DNA of 42,480 nucleotides from Streptomyces flavotricini (GTDB lineage Bacteria > Actinomycetota > Actinomycetes > Streptomycetales > Streptomycetaceae). Shown here one piece after another: positions 15,060 to 23,300 of this stretch; within the stretch, counting starts at the first letter, position 1; the number at the start of each line of letters is the position of its first letter. The notes under the pieces are model-generated. The model did not search any database, had not been told where the DNA came from, and worked only from the letters and a program-made list of their open reading frames with translations. Position numbers and translations under genes: made by a program. The DNA lies in the NCBI RefSeq assembly GCF_020639365.1, contig NZ_JAINUL010000001.1, positions 3,454,549 through 3,497,028 on the forward strand. Direction: 5' to 3'.

Positions 15060-15098
15060 AACCTATGGGGATTCGCCGGGCATGTGCAAACTATTTTT
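15060..15098 (-). promoter_or_regulatory. wblC promoter with AT-rich WblC-binding block
   Basis: Minus strand: TTGCAC (15089-15084) as -35, 18-base spacer, TAGGTT (15065-15060) as -10. Directly upstream of the -35 is the block AAAAATAGTT (15098-15089), a rare AT-rich tract in this sequence. WhiB7/WblC promoters carry an AT-rich element just upstream of the -35 that is bound by the AT-hook. This predicts autoregulation. It lies right behind the uvrD2 stop at 15110. Confidence 0.82.
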
Positions 15099-15109
15099 CC
15101 GACGAGTTT

Positions 15110-17275
15110 CTACGCGTCGTCAGAATCCGCGCCCCCAAGCTCCTGACCTGCACAGATGGCCAGGACGTCGGCTCCGTACCGGTCGAGCTTGCGGCCGCCG
15201 ACTCCAGAGATCATCGAGAGCTCGCCCGCCTCGGACGGCTGGGCCTCCGCGATCGCGACGAGGGTCCTGTCCGTGAAGACGCAGTACGCGGGCAGCCCCT
15301 GCTCCTTCGCCTGCCCCGCGCGCCACTCCCGCAGCCGCTCGTAGAGCCCCTCGTCCATGTCGGACGGGCAGTCGTCGCAGCGCATCAGTTTCAGCTCGGC
15401 CGCCTCGGTGAGGGTCTTGCCGCAGACCCGGCACAGCGCCGGTCCGCGGCGCCCGCGCTTGCGGACCCCTCTCTCGGGCTCGGCGCCCTGCCGGCTGCCC
15501 GGGGCCGCAGAGCCCGGCCGCAGGCCGTTCAGGAAGCGGCTGGGGCGTCGGGAGGCCCGGCCGCCCGGGGCCCGGGAGAGCGCCCAGGAGAGCGTCAGGT
15601 GCAGCCGCGCCCGCGTGACGCCGACGTAGAGCAGCCGGCGCTCCTCCTCCACCTGCTCGTCGGTCTTGGCGTACGTGATCGGCAGCATGCCGTCGGTGAG
15701 GCCGGCCAGGAACACGGCGTCCCACTCCAGGCCCTTGGCGGCGTGCAGCGAGGCGAGGGTGACGCCCTGGACGGTCGGGGCGTGCTGGGCGGCCTTGCGC
15801 TCGTCCAGCTCGACGGTCAGCTCCGCCAGGGTGGCCCCGGGCCGGCCGCGGGCGAAGTCCTCGGCGAGCCGGACGAGGGCGGCCACCGATTCCCACTGGT
15901 CGCGGACGGCGCCGGAGCCGGCGGGCGGCTCGGTGGTCCAGCCGGTGGAGCTGAGCACGGCCCGGACCTGGGAGCCGAGCTCGACGACGTCCTCGAGCAG
16001 CGGGTCGTTGCCCCCGGAGCGGGCGGCGCCGCGCAGGGCGAGGATCGCCTTCTGCACCTCGGGGCGCTCGAAGAAGCGCTCGGCTCCGCGCAGCTGGTAC
16101 GGGACGCCGGCGTCGGCGAGGGCCTGTTCGTAGACCTCGGACTGGGCGTTGATGCGGTAGAGCACGGCGATCTCGCCGGCCGGGACGCCCGCCGCGATCA
16201 GGTCCCTGATCCGCAGGGCGACGCCCTCGGCCTCGGCGGGCTCGTCCGGGTACTCGGCGTAGACCGGGTCGGGGCCGGGCTCGCGCTGGGAGACCAGCTC
16301 CAGGCGGTGCTCGGCGGCGCGGCCCCTGGCCTGGGCGAGGAGCCCGTTCGCGAGGTGGACCACCTGCGGGGTGGAGCGGTAGTCGCGGACCAGCTTGACG
16401 AGGGTCGCCTGCGGGTAGCGGGTGCGGAAGTTCAGCAGGTGGTCCGGGGTGGCGCCGGTGAAGGAGTAGATCGTCTGGCTGGCGTCGCCGACGACGCAGA
16501 GGCTGTCGCGCTCGCCGAGCCACAGGTCCAGCAGCCGCTGCTGGAGCGGGCTGACGTCCTGGTACTCGTCCACCACGAAGTGCTGGTACTGGGTGCGGAT
16601 CTGCTCGGCGATGTCGTGGCGGTCCTGGAGGATGCCGACCGTGAGCAGCAGCACGTCCTCGAAGTCGATCATGCCGCGGTCACGCTTGAGCTGCTCGTAC
16701 GTCCCGTAGATCTGGGCGATCTCCGCCATGTCCCGGGGGGCTTCGCGGCCCGCCTTGAGGGCGGCCGCCGGATAGTCGGAGGGCACGGTCTGGGTGACCT
16801 TCGCCCACTCGATCTCACCGGTGACGTCGCGCAGCTCGCCGCGGTCGAGCCGGATGCGGCAGCGGGCGCCGGCCTCGGCGACGAGCTGGACCTTGCGCTC
16901 GACGAGCCGGGGCACGTCTCCGCCGATCGCCTTGGGCCAGAAGTACTGGAGCTGGCGCAGGGCGGCGGAGTGGAACGTCCGCGCCTGCACCCCGCCCGCG
17001 CCGAGGGAGCGCAGGCGGCCGCGCATCTCGCCGGCGGCGCGGTTGGTGAAGGTGACGGCCAGCACGCTGGCCGGCATCAGCTGCCCGGAGCGGACCCCGT
17101 AGGCGATGCGGTGGGTGATCGCCCGGGTCTTGCCCGTGCCCGCGCCCGCCAGCACGCACACCGGCCCGCGCAGGGTCGTCGCGACCTCGCGCTGCTCCGG
17201 GTCCAGGCCCAGGAGCACCGCGTCGGCCGAATCCGCGCCGGCGGGGAAGGATGAGGGATGCGTTGCTGATGTCAC
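15110..17275 (-). CDS. uvrD2: UvrD2-type ATP-dependent DNA helicase with HRDC domain
   Basis: Superfamily 1A 3'-5' helicase of 721 residues, orthologue of mycobacterial UvrD2. The Walker A AGAGTGKT is at 43-50. Other motifs are FTNRAAGEM, VVDEYQDVSPLQQ (Walker B), GDASQTIYSFTGA, LVRDYRST, LHAAKGLEWD and YVGVTRAR. A four-Cys zinc element follows (CRVCG and CDDCP, 17 residues apart), then a C-terminal HRDC domain (GLPAYCVFTDRTLVAIAEA... ISGVGGRKLDRYG). The tetra-cysteine plus HRDC layout is specific to UvrD2. GTG at 17275 starts the frame with only a weak ribosome site. It acts in DNA unwinding during repair. It is divergent from mycoredoxin and ends 12 bases before the wblC promoter. Confidence 0.95.
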   Translation of the reverse strand: MTSATHPSSFPAGADSADAVLLGLDPEQREVATTLRGPVCVLAGAGTGKTRAITHRIAYGVRSGQLMPASVLAVTFTNRAAGEMRGRLRSLGAGGVQARTFHSAALRQLQYFWPKAIGGDVPRLVERKVQLVAEAGARCRIRLDRGELRDVTGEIEWAKVTQTVPSDYPAAALKAGREAPRDMAEIAQIYGTYEQLKRDRGMIDFEDVLLLTVGILQDRHDIAEQIRTQYQHFVVDEYQDVSPLQQRLLDLWLGERDSLCVVGDASQTIYSFTGATPDHLLNFRTRYPQATLVKLVRDYRSTPQVVHLANGLLAQARGRAAEHRLELVSQREPGPDPVYAEYPDEPAEAEGVALRIRDLIAAGVPAGEIAVLYRINAQSEVYEQALADAGVPYQLRGAERFFERPEVQKAILALRGAARSGGNDPLLEDVVELGSQVRAVLSSTGWTTEPPAGSGAVRDQWESVAALVRLAEDFARGRPGATLAELTVELDERKAAQHAPTVQGVTLASLHAAKGLEWDAVFLAGLTDGMLPITYAKTDEQVEEERRLLYVGVTRARLHLTLSWALSRAPGGRASRRPSRFLNGLRPGSAAPGSRQGAEPERGVRKRGRRGPALCRVCGKTLTEAAELKLMRCDDCPSDMDEGLYERLREWRAGQAKEQGLPAYCVFTDRTLVAIAEAQPSEAGELSMISGVGGRKLDRYGADVLAICAGQELGGADSDDA

Positions 17276-17314
17276 CCCGCCATGCTGCCAGGTCCCGGGG
17301 GGCGGCCGGGAAAG

Positions 17315-17323
17315 TTGTCCACA
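17315..17323. promoter_or_regulatory. Perfect DnaA-box sequence upstream of uvrD2
   Basis: TTGTCCACA matches the preferred Streptomyces DnaA box exactly. It lies 40 bases upstream of the uvrD2 start in the uvrD2/mycoredoxin interval. A single box would suit a DnaA-regulated promoter rather than an origin. Confidence 0.5.
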
Positions 17324-17366
17324 GGGTGCGTGCGTTCATCGCACCGTCGCACTTGACGGACCGGGC

Positions 17367-17379
17367 GTACGTGACGTAC
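17367..17379. promoter_or_regulatory. 13-bp palindrome between uvrD2 and mycoredoxin
   Basis: GTACGTGACGTAC is a perfect palindrome around a central G. It is 30 bases upstream of the SigR -35 of mycoredoxin and 92 bases from uvrD2. It is a candidate operator; no known regulator consensus is recognised. Confidence 0.35.
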
Positions 17380-17408
17380 TCGGACGTCCCCGCCGCGACG
17401 CGGGTGCG

Positions 17409-17434
17409 GGAATGGCCCCGCGGTCCCGTACGTT
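17409..17434 (+). promoter_or_regulatory. SigR-type promoter of mycoredoxin
   Basis: GGAAT (17409-17413), 18 bases, GTT (17432-17434) matches the SigR consensus GGAAT-N18/19-GTT exactly. Transcription would begin near 17440, giving a leader of about 37 bases. SigR is the thiol-oxidative-stress sigma factor of Streptomyces, and mycothiol-linked redoxins are typical targets. Confidence 0.82.
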
Positions 17435-17476
17435 CGAGTACTCGGACCACCCAGACCCCACAGAGGAGAGCGCAGC

Positions 17477-17737
17477 ATGCAGGACACGGGTTCCGTCACG
17501 ATGTACAGCACGACCTGGTGCGGCTACTGCCGCCGGCTGAAGACCCAGCTGGACCGGGAAGGCATCGCGTACAACGAGATCAACATCGAGCTGGACCCCG
17601 AGTCCGCGGCGTTCGTCGAGAAGGCGAACGGCGGCAACCAGACGGTCCCGACCGTGCTCGTGAAGTCCGCCGCCGGAGCCGAGTCGGTCATGACGAACCC
17701 GAGCCTGGCCCAGGTCAAGCAGGCGCTCGCCGTCTGA
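17477..17737 (+). CDS. mrx1: Mycoredoxin (glutaredoxin-like, mycothiol-dependent)
   Basis: Thioredoxin-fold oxidoreductase of 86 residues. The active site is C15-G-Y-C18 in YSTTWCGYCRRLKTQL, the mycoredoxin signature. The TVPTV cis-Pro loop is at about residues 56-60. Mycoredoxin-1 uses mycothiol to reduce S-mycothiolated proteins in the cytoplasm, replacing glutaredoxin in actinobacteria. The ATG at 17477 follows GAGGAGAG. A SigR-type promoter directly upstream fits a role in thiol stress. The equivalent gene lies between whiB7/uvrD2 and nudC in M. tuberculosis (Rv3198A). A strong hairpin terminator follows the stop. Confidence 0.95.
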   Translation: MQDTGSVTMYSTTWCGYCRRLKTQLDREGIAYNEINIELDPESAAFVEKANGGNQTVPTVLVKSAAGAESVMTNPSLAQVKQALAV

Positions 17738-17761
17738 TCCGCAGCTCGGCGCAGTGCGCGC

Positions 17762-17797
17762 GCAGAAAGGCCCCCGCCATGTGCGGGGGCCTTCTGC
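17762..17797. terminator. Bidirectional hairpin terminator after mycoredoxin
   Basis: GCAGAAAGGCCCCCGC (17762-17777) pairs with GCGGGGGCCTTCTGC (17783-17797). The stem ends in AAAGG/CCTT pairs that supply short A and T tracts on both strands. It serves mycoredoxin and probably the convergent nudC operon. Confidence 0.9.
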
Positions 17798-17830
17798 CTG
17801 TGGCGGGCCGTGCGCGCCGCCGTGTGACGA

Positions 17831-17914
17831 GTCTTACGCGACCGGTCTTACGCGACCGGTCTTGCGCGACGGATCTCACGCGACCGGTCCCACGCGACCT
17901 GTTCTACGCGACCG
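17831..17914. repeat. Six tandem copies of a degenerate 14-bp repeat at the nudC 3' end
   Basis: Units run from 17831 in steps of 14. The consensus is GTCTTACGCGACCG: units 1 and 2 are identical, units 3-6 differ at 2-4 positions, and the CGCGAC core is kept in all. The nudC stop codon (17906-17904) lies in the last unit. The period is not a multiple of three and five units are noncoding. Function is unknown. Confidence 0.9.
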
Positions 17915-18833
17915 GGCGCGGCAGCGGCTCCCCGTACCAGCGCTCGACCAGGCGGGCCGCGATGGAGATCCCCGACGGCGGCAGCATCTCGCCCGACTCG
18001 AACGCGGCGCGCAGCTCCTCGCGGGAGAACCAGCGGGCCTCCTCGATCTCCTCGCCGTCGACCGTGATCTCGGTGGTCGTGGCGCGCGCCGTGAAGCCCA
18101 GCATCAGGCTGTACGGGAACGGCCAGGGCTGGCTGGCCACGTACTCGACCTCGCCGACCTTGATGCCCGCCTCCTCCCACACCTCGCGCACGACCGACTG
18201 CTCGATCGACTCGCCCGGCTCCACGAACCCGGCCAGCGTCGAGAAGCGCCCCTCCGGCCAGTGCACCTGGCGGCCCAGCAGCGCACGGTCGTGCTCGTCG
18301 GTGACCAGCATGATCACCGCGGGGTCGGTGCGCGGGTAGTGCTCGGCGCCGCAGCCCGGGCAGCGGCGGATGTGCCCGGCGGCCGCGACCACCGTGCGCT
18401 CGCCGCAGCGGGAGCAGAAGCGGTGCATCCGCTGCCAGTTCTCCAGGGCCACCGCGTGCACCATCAGCCCGGCGTCGCGCGGGGACAGCAGCAGCCCGGC
18501 CTCGCGCAGGCCGGCCGCCCGCGCCGACTGGTCCATCCGGCCGGGAAGGGAGTCCTTCTGGAGCGCGAAGTACCGTACGCCGTCGTCGTCGGTGCCCAGG
18601 AAATAGCGGTGCGTCTCGGTGACCGGGGCCTCGAAGGCCGGGGTCATCACGATCCCGGTCCCCCCGTCGGGGGTGTCGTCGATCAGGACCTGACCACCGG
18701 AGACCACGAAGACGCGGGTCGTCGGGTGGCTCCAGGCCGCCGCGAGCCAGGCCTCGTCGAGGCGGTGGTGCGCGGCGCGGTCGATTCCGCTGGGCGCGGC
18801 GAGCGAGATCGGGTGCTCGGTATGGGTGCTCAC
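17904..18833 (-). CDS. nudC: NAD+/NADH pyrophosphatase NudC
   Basis: NADH pyrophosphatase of 309 residues, which cleaves NAD(H) to NMN(H) and AMP; the E. coli enzyme also removes NAD caps from RNA. A zinc ribbon is formed by C140, C143, C158 and C161. The NUDIX box spans about 202-224 (GFVEPGESIEQ...REVWEEAGI). The specificity motif SQPWPFPYS (234-242) identifies the NADH-preferring subfamily. The GTG at 18833 starts VSTHTEHP with a GGGGGAG site some 11 bases upstream. It lies 113 bases after the M20 peptidase in the same direction. M. tuberculosis has nudC (Rv3199c) in the same neighbourhood. The stop codon falls inside a 14-bp repeat array. Confidence 0.95.
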   Translation of the reverse strand: MSTHTEHPISLAAPSGIDRAAHHRLDEAWLAAAWSHPTTRVFVVSGGQVLIDDTPDGGTGIVMTPAFEAPVTETHRYFLGTDDDGVRYFALQKDSLPGRMDQSARAAGLREAGLLLSPRDAGLMVHAVALENWQRMHRFCSRCGERTVVAAAGHIRRCPGCGAEHYPRTDPAVIMLVTDEHDRALLGRQVHWPEGRFSTLAGFVEPGESIEQSVVREVWEEAGIKVGEVEYVASQPWPFPYSLMLGFTARATTTEITVDGEEIEEARWFSREELRAAFESGEMLPPSGISIAARLVERWYGEPLPRPVA

Positions 18834-18946
18834 AGGTACTTCCAACTCCCCCGGTGGTGGGACAGGCAGGCTCAGTGACTCGTGACTCGTTACGCGTGGC
18901 TCGGTGAGCGCGGTGAACTCGGTGAAGCGGTGCGGCCGTGGGTGCG

Positions 18947-20362
18947 TCAGGCGGGCTTCCCGTGGGAGGCGGCCAGGTCGCCCCACAGGTAGGCGGCCGT
19001 CTCGACGCCCTTGAGGAGCAGGTCCAGCTCGACCTTCTCGTTGGGCGAGTGCCAGCCGTCGGACGGCACCGAGATGCCGAGGAACAGGACGGGCGCGTCC
19101 AGTACGTCCTGGAGGTCGGCCGCCGGTCCGGAGCCGCCCTCGCGGGTGAAGCGGACCTTCTCCCCGAACGCCCGCCCCATGGCCCGTACGACGGACTGCA
19201 GCGCCGGGTGGTCCAGCGGCGTCAGGCAGGGCCGGGTGGGGGCGCCGAAGACGATGGAGTGCCGGATGCCGTCCGGGATCCGCGCCGCGACCCAGTCCCG
19301 GACGGCCGCCTCGACCTCGTACGGGTCCTGCCCGGACACCAGGCGGAACGACAGCTTCAGGTGGGCGGAGGCGGGCACGATGGTCTTGCCGCCGGGGCCC
19401 TGGTAGCCGCCGCCGATGCCGTTGACCTCGGCGGTCGGGCGGGCCCAGACCCGCTCCAGGGTGGAGTAGCCCTTCTCGCCCGCGGCGGCGTGCGACCTGG
19501 CCGTGCGCAGCCACTCGGACTCGTCGAACGGCAGCTCGGCGATCAGCGCCCGCTCCTCGTCCGTGAGTTCGGCGATGTTGTCGTAGAAGCCGGGGACCGT
19601 GACCCGCTCGTCGGCGTCGTGCAGGGCCGCGACCAGGCGGGCGGCGACGGTGGCCGGGTTGGGCACGGCCCCGCCGAAGGCTCCGGAGTGGATGTCCTGG
19701 TCGGGCCCGTGCAGGTCGATCTCGCAGTCGGCGACGCCGCGCATGCCGGTGCAGACGGTGGGCGTGGTCTCGGACCACATGCCGGTGTCGGAGACGATCG
19801 CGACGTCGGCGGCGAGGCGCTGCGCCTCGCGCTCGACGAGGGCCCGGAAGTTCGGGGAGCCCGACTCCTCCTCGCCCTCGATGATCAGCTTGAGGTGGAC
19901 GGCCGGGGCCTCGGCGCCGGTGGCGGCCAGGTGGGCCCGTACGCCGAGGGTGTGGAAGAAGACCTGGCCCTTGTCGTCGGCGGCGCCGCGCGCGTACATG
20001 CGGCCTTCGCGGACGACCGGCTCGAAGGGGTCGGTGTGCCAGCCGTCGGCAACGGCTGCGGGCTGCACGTCGTGGTGCCCGTAGACGAGGACGGTCGGGG
20101 CGTCCGGGTCCGCGCTCGGCCACTCGGCGAAGACGGCGGGGGCGCCGGGCGTCGGCCAGATCTCCGTGACCGGGAAGCCGGTCTCCTTGAGCTTCGCGGC
20201 GAGCCACTCGGCGCTGCGCCGTACGTCGTCCGCGTGCTCGGGCTGGGCCGAGACGGAGGGGATGCGCAGCCACTCGGCGAGGTCCTCGAGGAACGCGGCG
20301 CGGTGGGTGTCGATGTACGTGCGGACGGTGCGGACGACGCTGTCCGCCGGGGTTTCGCTCAT
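18947..20362 (-). CDS. M20 family dipeptidase
   Basis: Metal-dependent dipeptidase of peptidase family M20, 471 residues. The dinuclear metal site is visible as YGHHDVQP (first His/Asp), GAADDKGQ (bridging Asp) and EGEEESGS (catalytic and ligand Glu). The late H-S-P-N-E motif supplies the last ligands. The lid domain, about 195-350, contains the dimerisation region. ATG at 20362 begins MSETPADS. No signal peptide is seen, so it is cytoplasmic, probably recycling dipeptides. It starts 10 bases after the adnB stop, so it is probably co-transcribed with the adn genes. M. tuberculosis has a potassium channel gene at the matching position as far as I recall, so this member of the cluster differs. 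Confidence 0.93.
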   Translation of the reverse strand: MSETPADSVVRTVRTYIDTHRAAFLEDLAEWLRIPSVSAQPEHADDVRRSAEWLAAKLKETGFPVTEIWPTPGAPAVFAEWPSADPDAPTVLVYGHHDVQPAAVADGWHTDPFEPVVREGRMYARGAADDKGQVFFHTLGVRAHLAATGAEAPAVHLKLIIEGEEESGSPNFRALVEREAQRLAADVAIVSDTGMWSETTPTVCTGMRGVADCEIDLHGPDQDIHSGAFGGAVPNPATVAARLVAALHDADERVTVPGFYDNIAELTDEERALIAELPFDESEWLRTARSHAAAGEKGYSTLERVWARPTAEVNGIGGGYQGPGGKTIVPASAHLKLSFRLVSGQDPYEVEAAVRDWVAARIPDGIRHSIVFGAPTRPCLTPLDHPALQSVVRAMGRAFGEKVRFTREGGSGPAADLQDVLDAPVLFLGISVPSDGWHSPNEKVELDLLLKGVETAAYLWGDLAASHGKPA

Positions 20363-20372
20363 GCCTACGAGC

Positions 20373-23300
20373 CTAACTGTCGGGGTGCCGGTCACTGTCC
20401 GTGTCCGTTTTGCCTTGGAGGATCCGCTCAAGGCGGTCCCGGCCGGGGAGGTCGCGGGGGCGGATCACGCGGCCGCTGCGGACGTGCAGGAAGGCGGCGC
20501 CGACCCGGTCGAGGGGCGTGCCGGTGGCTTCCGCCCAGGCCAGGCGGTAGACGGCGAGCTGGAGGGGGTCGGCCTCGGTGGTGCGGCCGGTCTTCCAGTC
20601 GACGATCTCGTAGCCGCCGTCCTCGGTCCGGTACACGGCGTCGATCCGGCCGCGGACGACGCGGCCGGCGAGGGTGAACTGGACCGGGACCTCCATGCGG
20701 TACGGGGTGCGCTCGGCGTACTCGCTCCGCTCGAAGGCGGCCTTGAGGGAGTCGAGGTCCGCCTCGTCGGCGATGTCCTGGTCGGAGCCGGGCAGCTCGG
20801 TGGCGGGGTCGAGCACGTCGAGGAGCGGCAGCGGGAGCTCGTCGAAGCGGGACTCGACCCAGGCGTGGAAGCGCGTGCCCTGGCGCGCCGCGGGTTGCGG
20901 GGGCTTCGGCATGGGGCGGGCCAGGTCGCGGGCGAAGCCCTGCTCGTCCGCGGCGAGGCGCAGGAGCTGGCTGGCGGAGAGGGCGGCCGGGAGCTCGACG
21001 TCGCGCACGGCGGCGCGGGCACGCCGGAGCTCGCCCTCGAGGGCGTCGAGGTCCCGGTCCCAGGAGGCGACGGCCCGCGCCTCTTCGGGGGTGAGGGCGG
21101 CCGCTCCCGCGGTACGCCGTGCCGCGGGAGCGGAACCCCGGCCGCCGTCGGACGGACCGGCGGGAGCCGCGCCCCGGACGGCGGGCCCGGTGCGGGGGTG
21201 CGGGACGGCCGCAGCCTCGCCCCGTACGGCCGGGGCTCCGTCCTGCGGCCGGGCCTCGTCCTGCGGCCGGGCCCCGACCGCGGCCCAGGCCTCGTCCGCC
21301 GCCCAGAGGTCCTCGGCGTCCGGCTCCTCGGCGTACGAGGGGTCCTCGCAGTCCGGGGGCCACAGGTAGGGCTCCGGGTCCGGCTCGGAGCCGGGAGCGG
21401 AGGCGGCGGGGTCCCGCTCGGGGGCGGCCAGGTGCGACTCGACCAGGGCCGCCGCCGCGCGGCGCAGGGCCAGCGACTCCGGGTCCAGGGGAAGGGGCCA
21501 GGACCGGTCCGTGGCGGACTCCTTGGCGAGGGACGGGTTCTCCGCGTCCGGGTCCGGTTCCTGCGCCCAGGCCTCGATCTCGCCGTTCCCCGCCACGCAG
21601 TGGTCGTACAGGGCGGACAGGAAGGCGGACGGGCCCCGGCGCTTCTTCTGCGTCGGGCCCCACCAGTGTCCCGAGGCCAGCAGGAGCGTGCGGGGGCGGG
21701 TGAACGTGACGTAGCCCAGGCGGAGTTCCTCCACCGCCTTGTGTTCCTTCAGCGCGGCCTTGAACGCCTTCAGGCCTGCCGGGGTCCACGCCGGATCACC
21801 CGGAAGGGTGGCCGCGTCGCCGCGCAGGCCGTACGGCAGGACCTTGGCGTACGAGGTCCACGGCTCCGGGGCCTTCTCCTTCGGGAACGAGCCCGCGCAC
21901 AGGTCCGGGACCACCACCACGTCCCACTCCAGCCCCTTGGACTTGTGGGCGGTGAGCACCTTCACCGTGTTCTCCCCGCCGGGCAGGGCGTGGTCCAGGC
22001 CCTTCTCGTACCGGACCGCCGTGCGCAGGAAGCCCAGGAAGGCCAGCAGGCTCGCCTCGCCGTCCAGGGACGCGAAGCCGGCCGCCACGTCCATGAAGCC
22101 GGACAGCGACTCGCGCCGCCGTGCCGCCAGCGCGTGCGGCGACGCCGACAGCTCCACGTCCAGGCCGGTCGCGGCCAGCACCCGGTGCAGTACGTCCATC
22201 AGCGGGTCCGCGAGCGAACGCCGCAGGTCGCGCAGCTCCTGGGCCAGGTGCGCGAAGCGGACCCGGGCCGCCGGGGAGAACGGCAGGTCGTCGGCGGAGG
22301 ACCCCGCCCCGGAACCGTCGAGGAAGGTCTCCAGCGCGTCGGCCAGCGAGACGACCTCCGCCGGGTCCACCCCCTCCACCGCCGCCGCGAGGCGCTCGTC
22401 CGGTTCCACCTCGCCCGGCGCGCGGCCGATCAGCTGCCGCGCCCGGCGCCCCAGCAGGGCCAGATCGCGCGCGCCGATCCGCCAGCGCGGGCCGATGAGC
22501 AGGCGCACCAGGGAGGCGTTGGCGCCCGGGTCCTGGAGCACCTCGCACACCGCGACCAGGTCCGCGACCTCCGGCAGGTGCAGCAGCCCGGACAGCCCGA
22601 CGACCTCCACCGGCACGTCCCGGGCCACCAGTACGGCCTGGATCTGCGCGAAGTCCCGCGCCGACCGGCACAGCACCGCGATCTCGCGCGGCTCCGTCCC
22701 CGTACGGACCAGGTGCGCGACCGAGTCCGCGAGCCACTCCAGCTCCTGGGCGTGCGTGTCGAGCAGGGCGCAGCGGACCGAGCCGGCCCGCTCCTCGCCC
22801 GGCGCCGCGCGCAGCGCCTCCACGCCCTCGTGCATCGAGCGCAGCGGCGCGGCCAGCTCGTTGGCCAGGTCGAGGAGGCGACCGCCGCTGCGCCGGTTCT
22901 CGCTCAGGGAGAACCGGGTCGCGGGGCGGCCGTCGGCGTGCGGGAAGTGCTCGGGGAAGTCGTCCAGGTTGGCCACGGACGCGCCGCGCCAGCCGTAGAT
23001 CGCCTGGCAGGGGTCGCCGACGGCGGTCACCGCGTGCCCGCTGCCGCCGCCGAACAGGCCGGACAGCAGCAGCCGCTGGGCCACGGAGGTGTCCTGGTAC
23101 TCGTCGAGCAGGACCACTCGGAACTCCTCGCGCAGCAGCGCACCCACCTCGGGCCGGGTGGTGGCGAGCTGCGCGGAGAGGGCTATCTGGTCGCTGAAGT
23201 CGAGCAGGTCGCGGGAGCGCTTGGCGGTGCGGTAGCGCTCGGTCAGCTCCAGCAGTTCGAGGCGGCCGCGGACGGCCTCGGGGACCTTGCGCAGGTCGTC

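Noticed and set aside
17315..17323. Replication origin
   Set aside because: Only a single DnaA box is present here, without a cluster, AT-rich unwinding region, dnaA or dnaN.
17831..17914. CRISPR-like appearance of the 14-bp repeats
   Set aside because: Units are contiguous with no spacers, only 14 bp long, and no cas gene is in the window.
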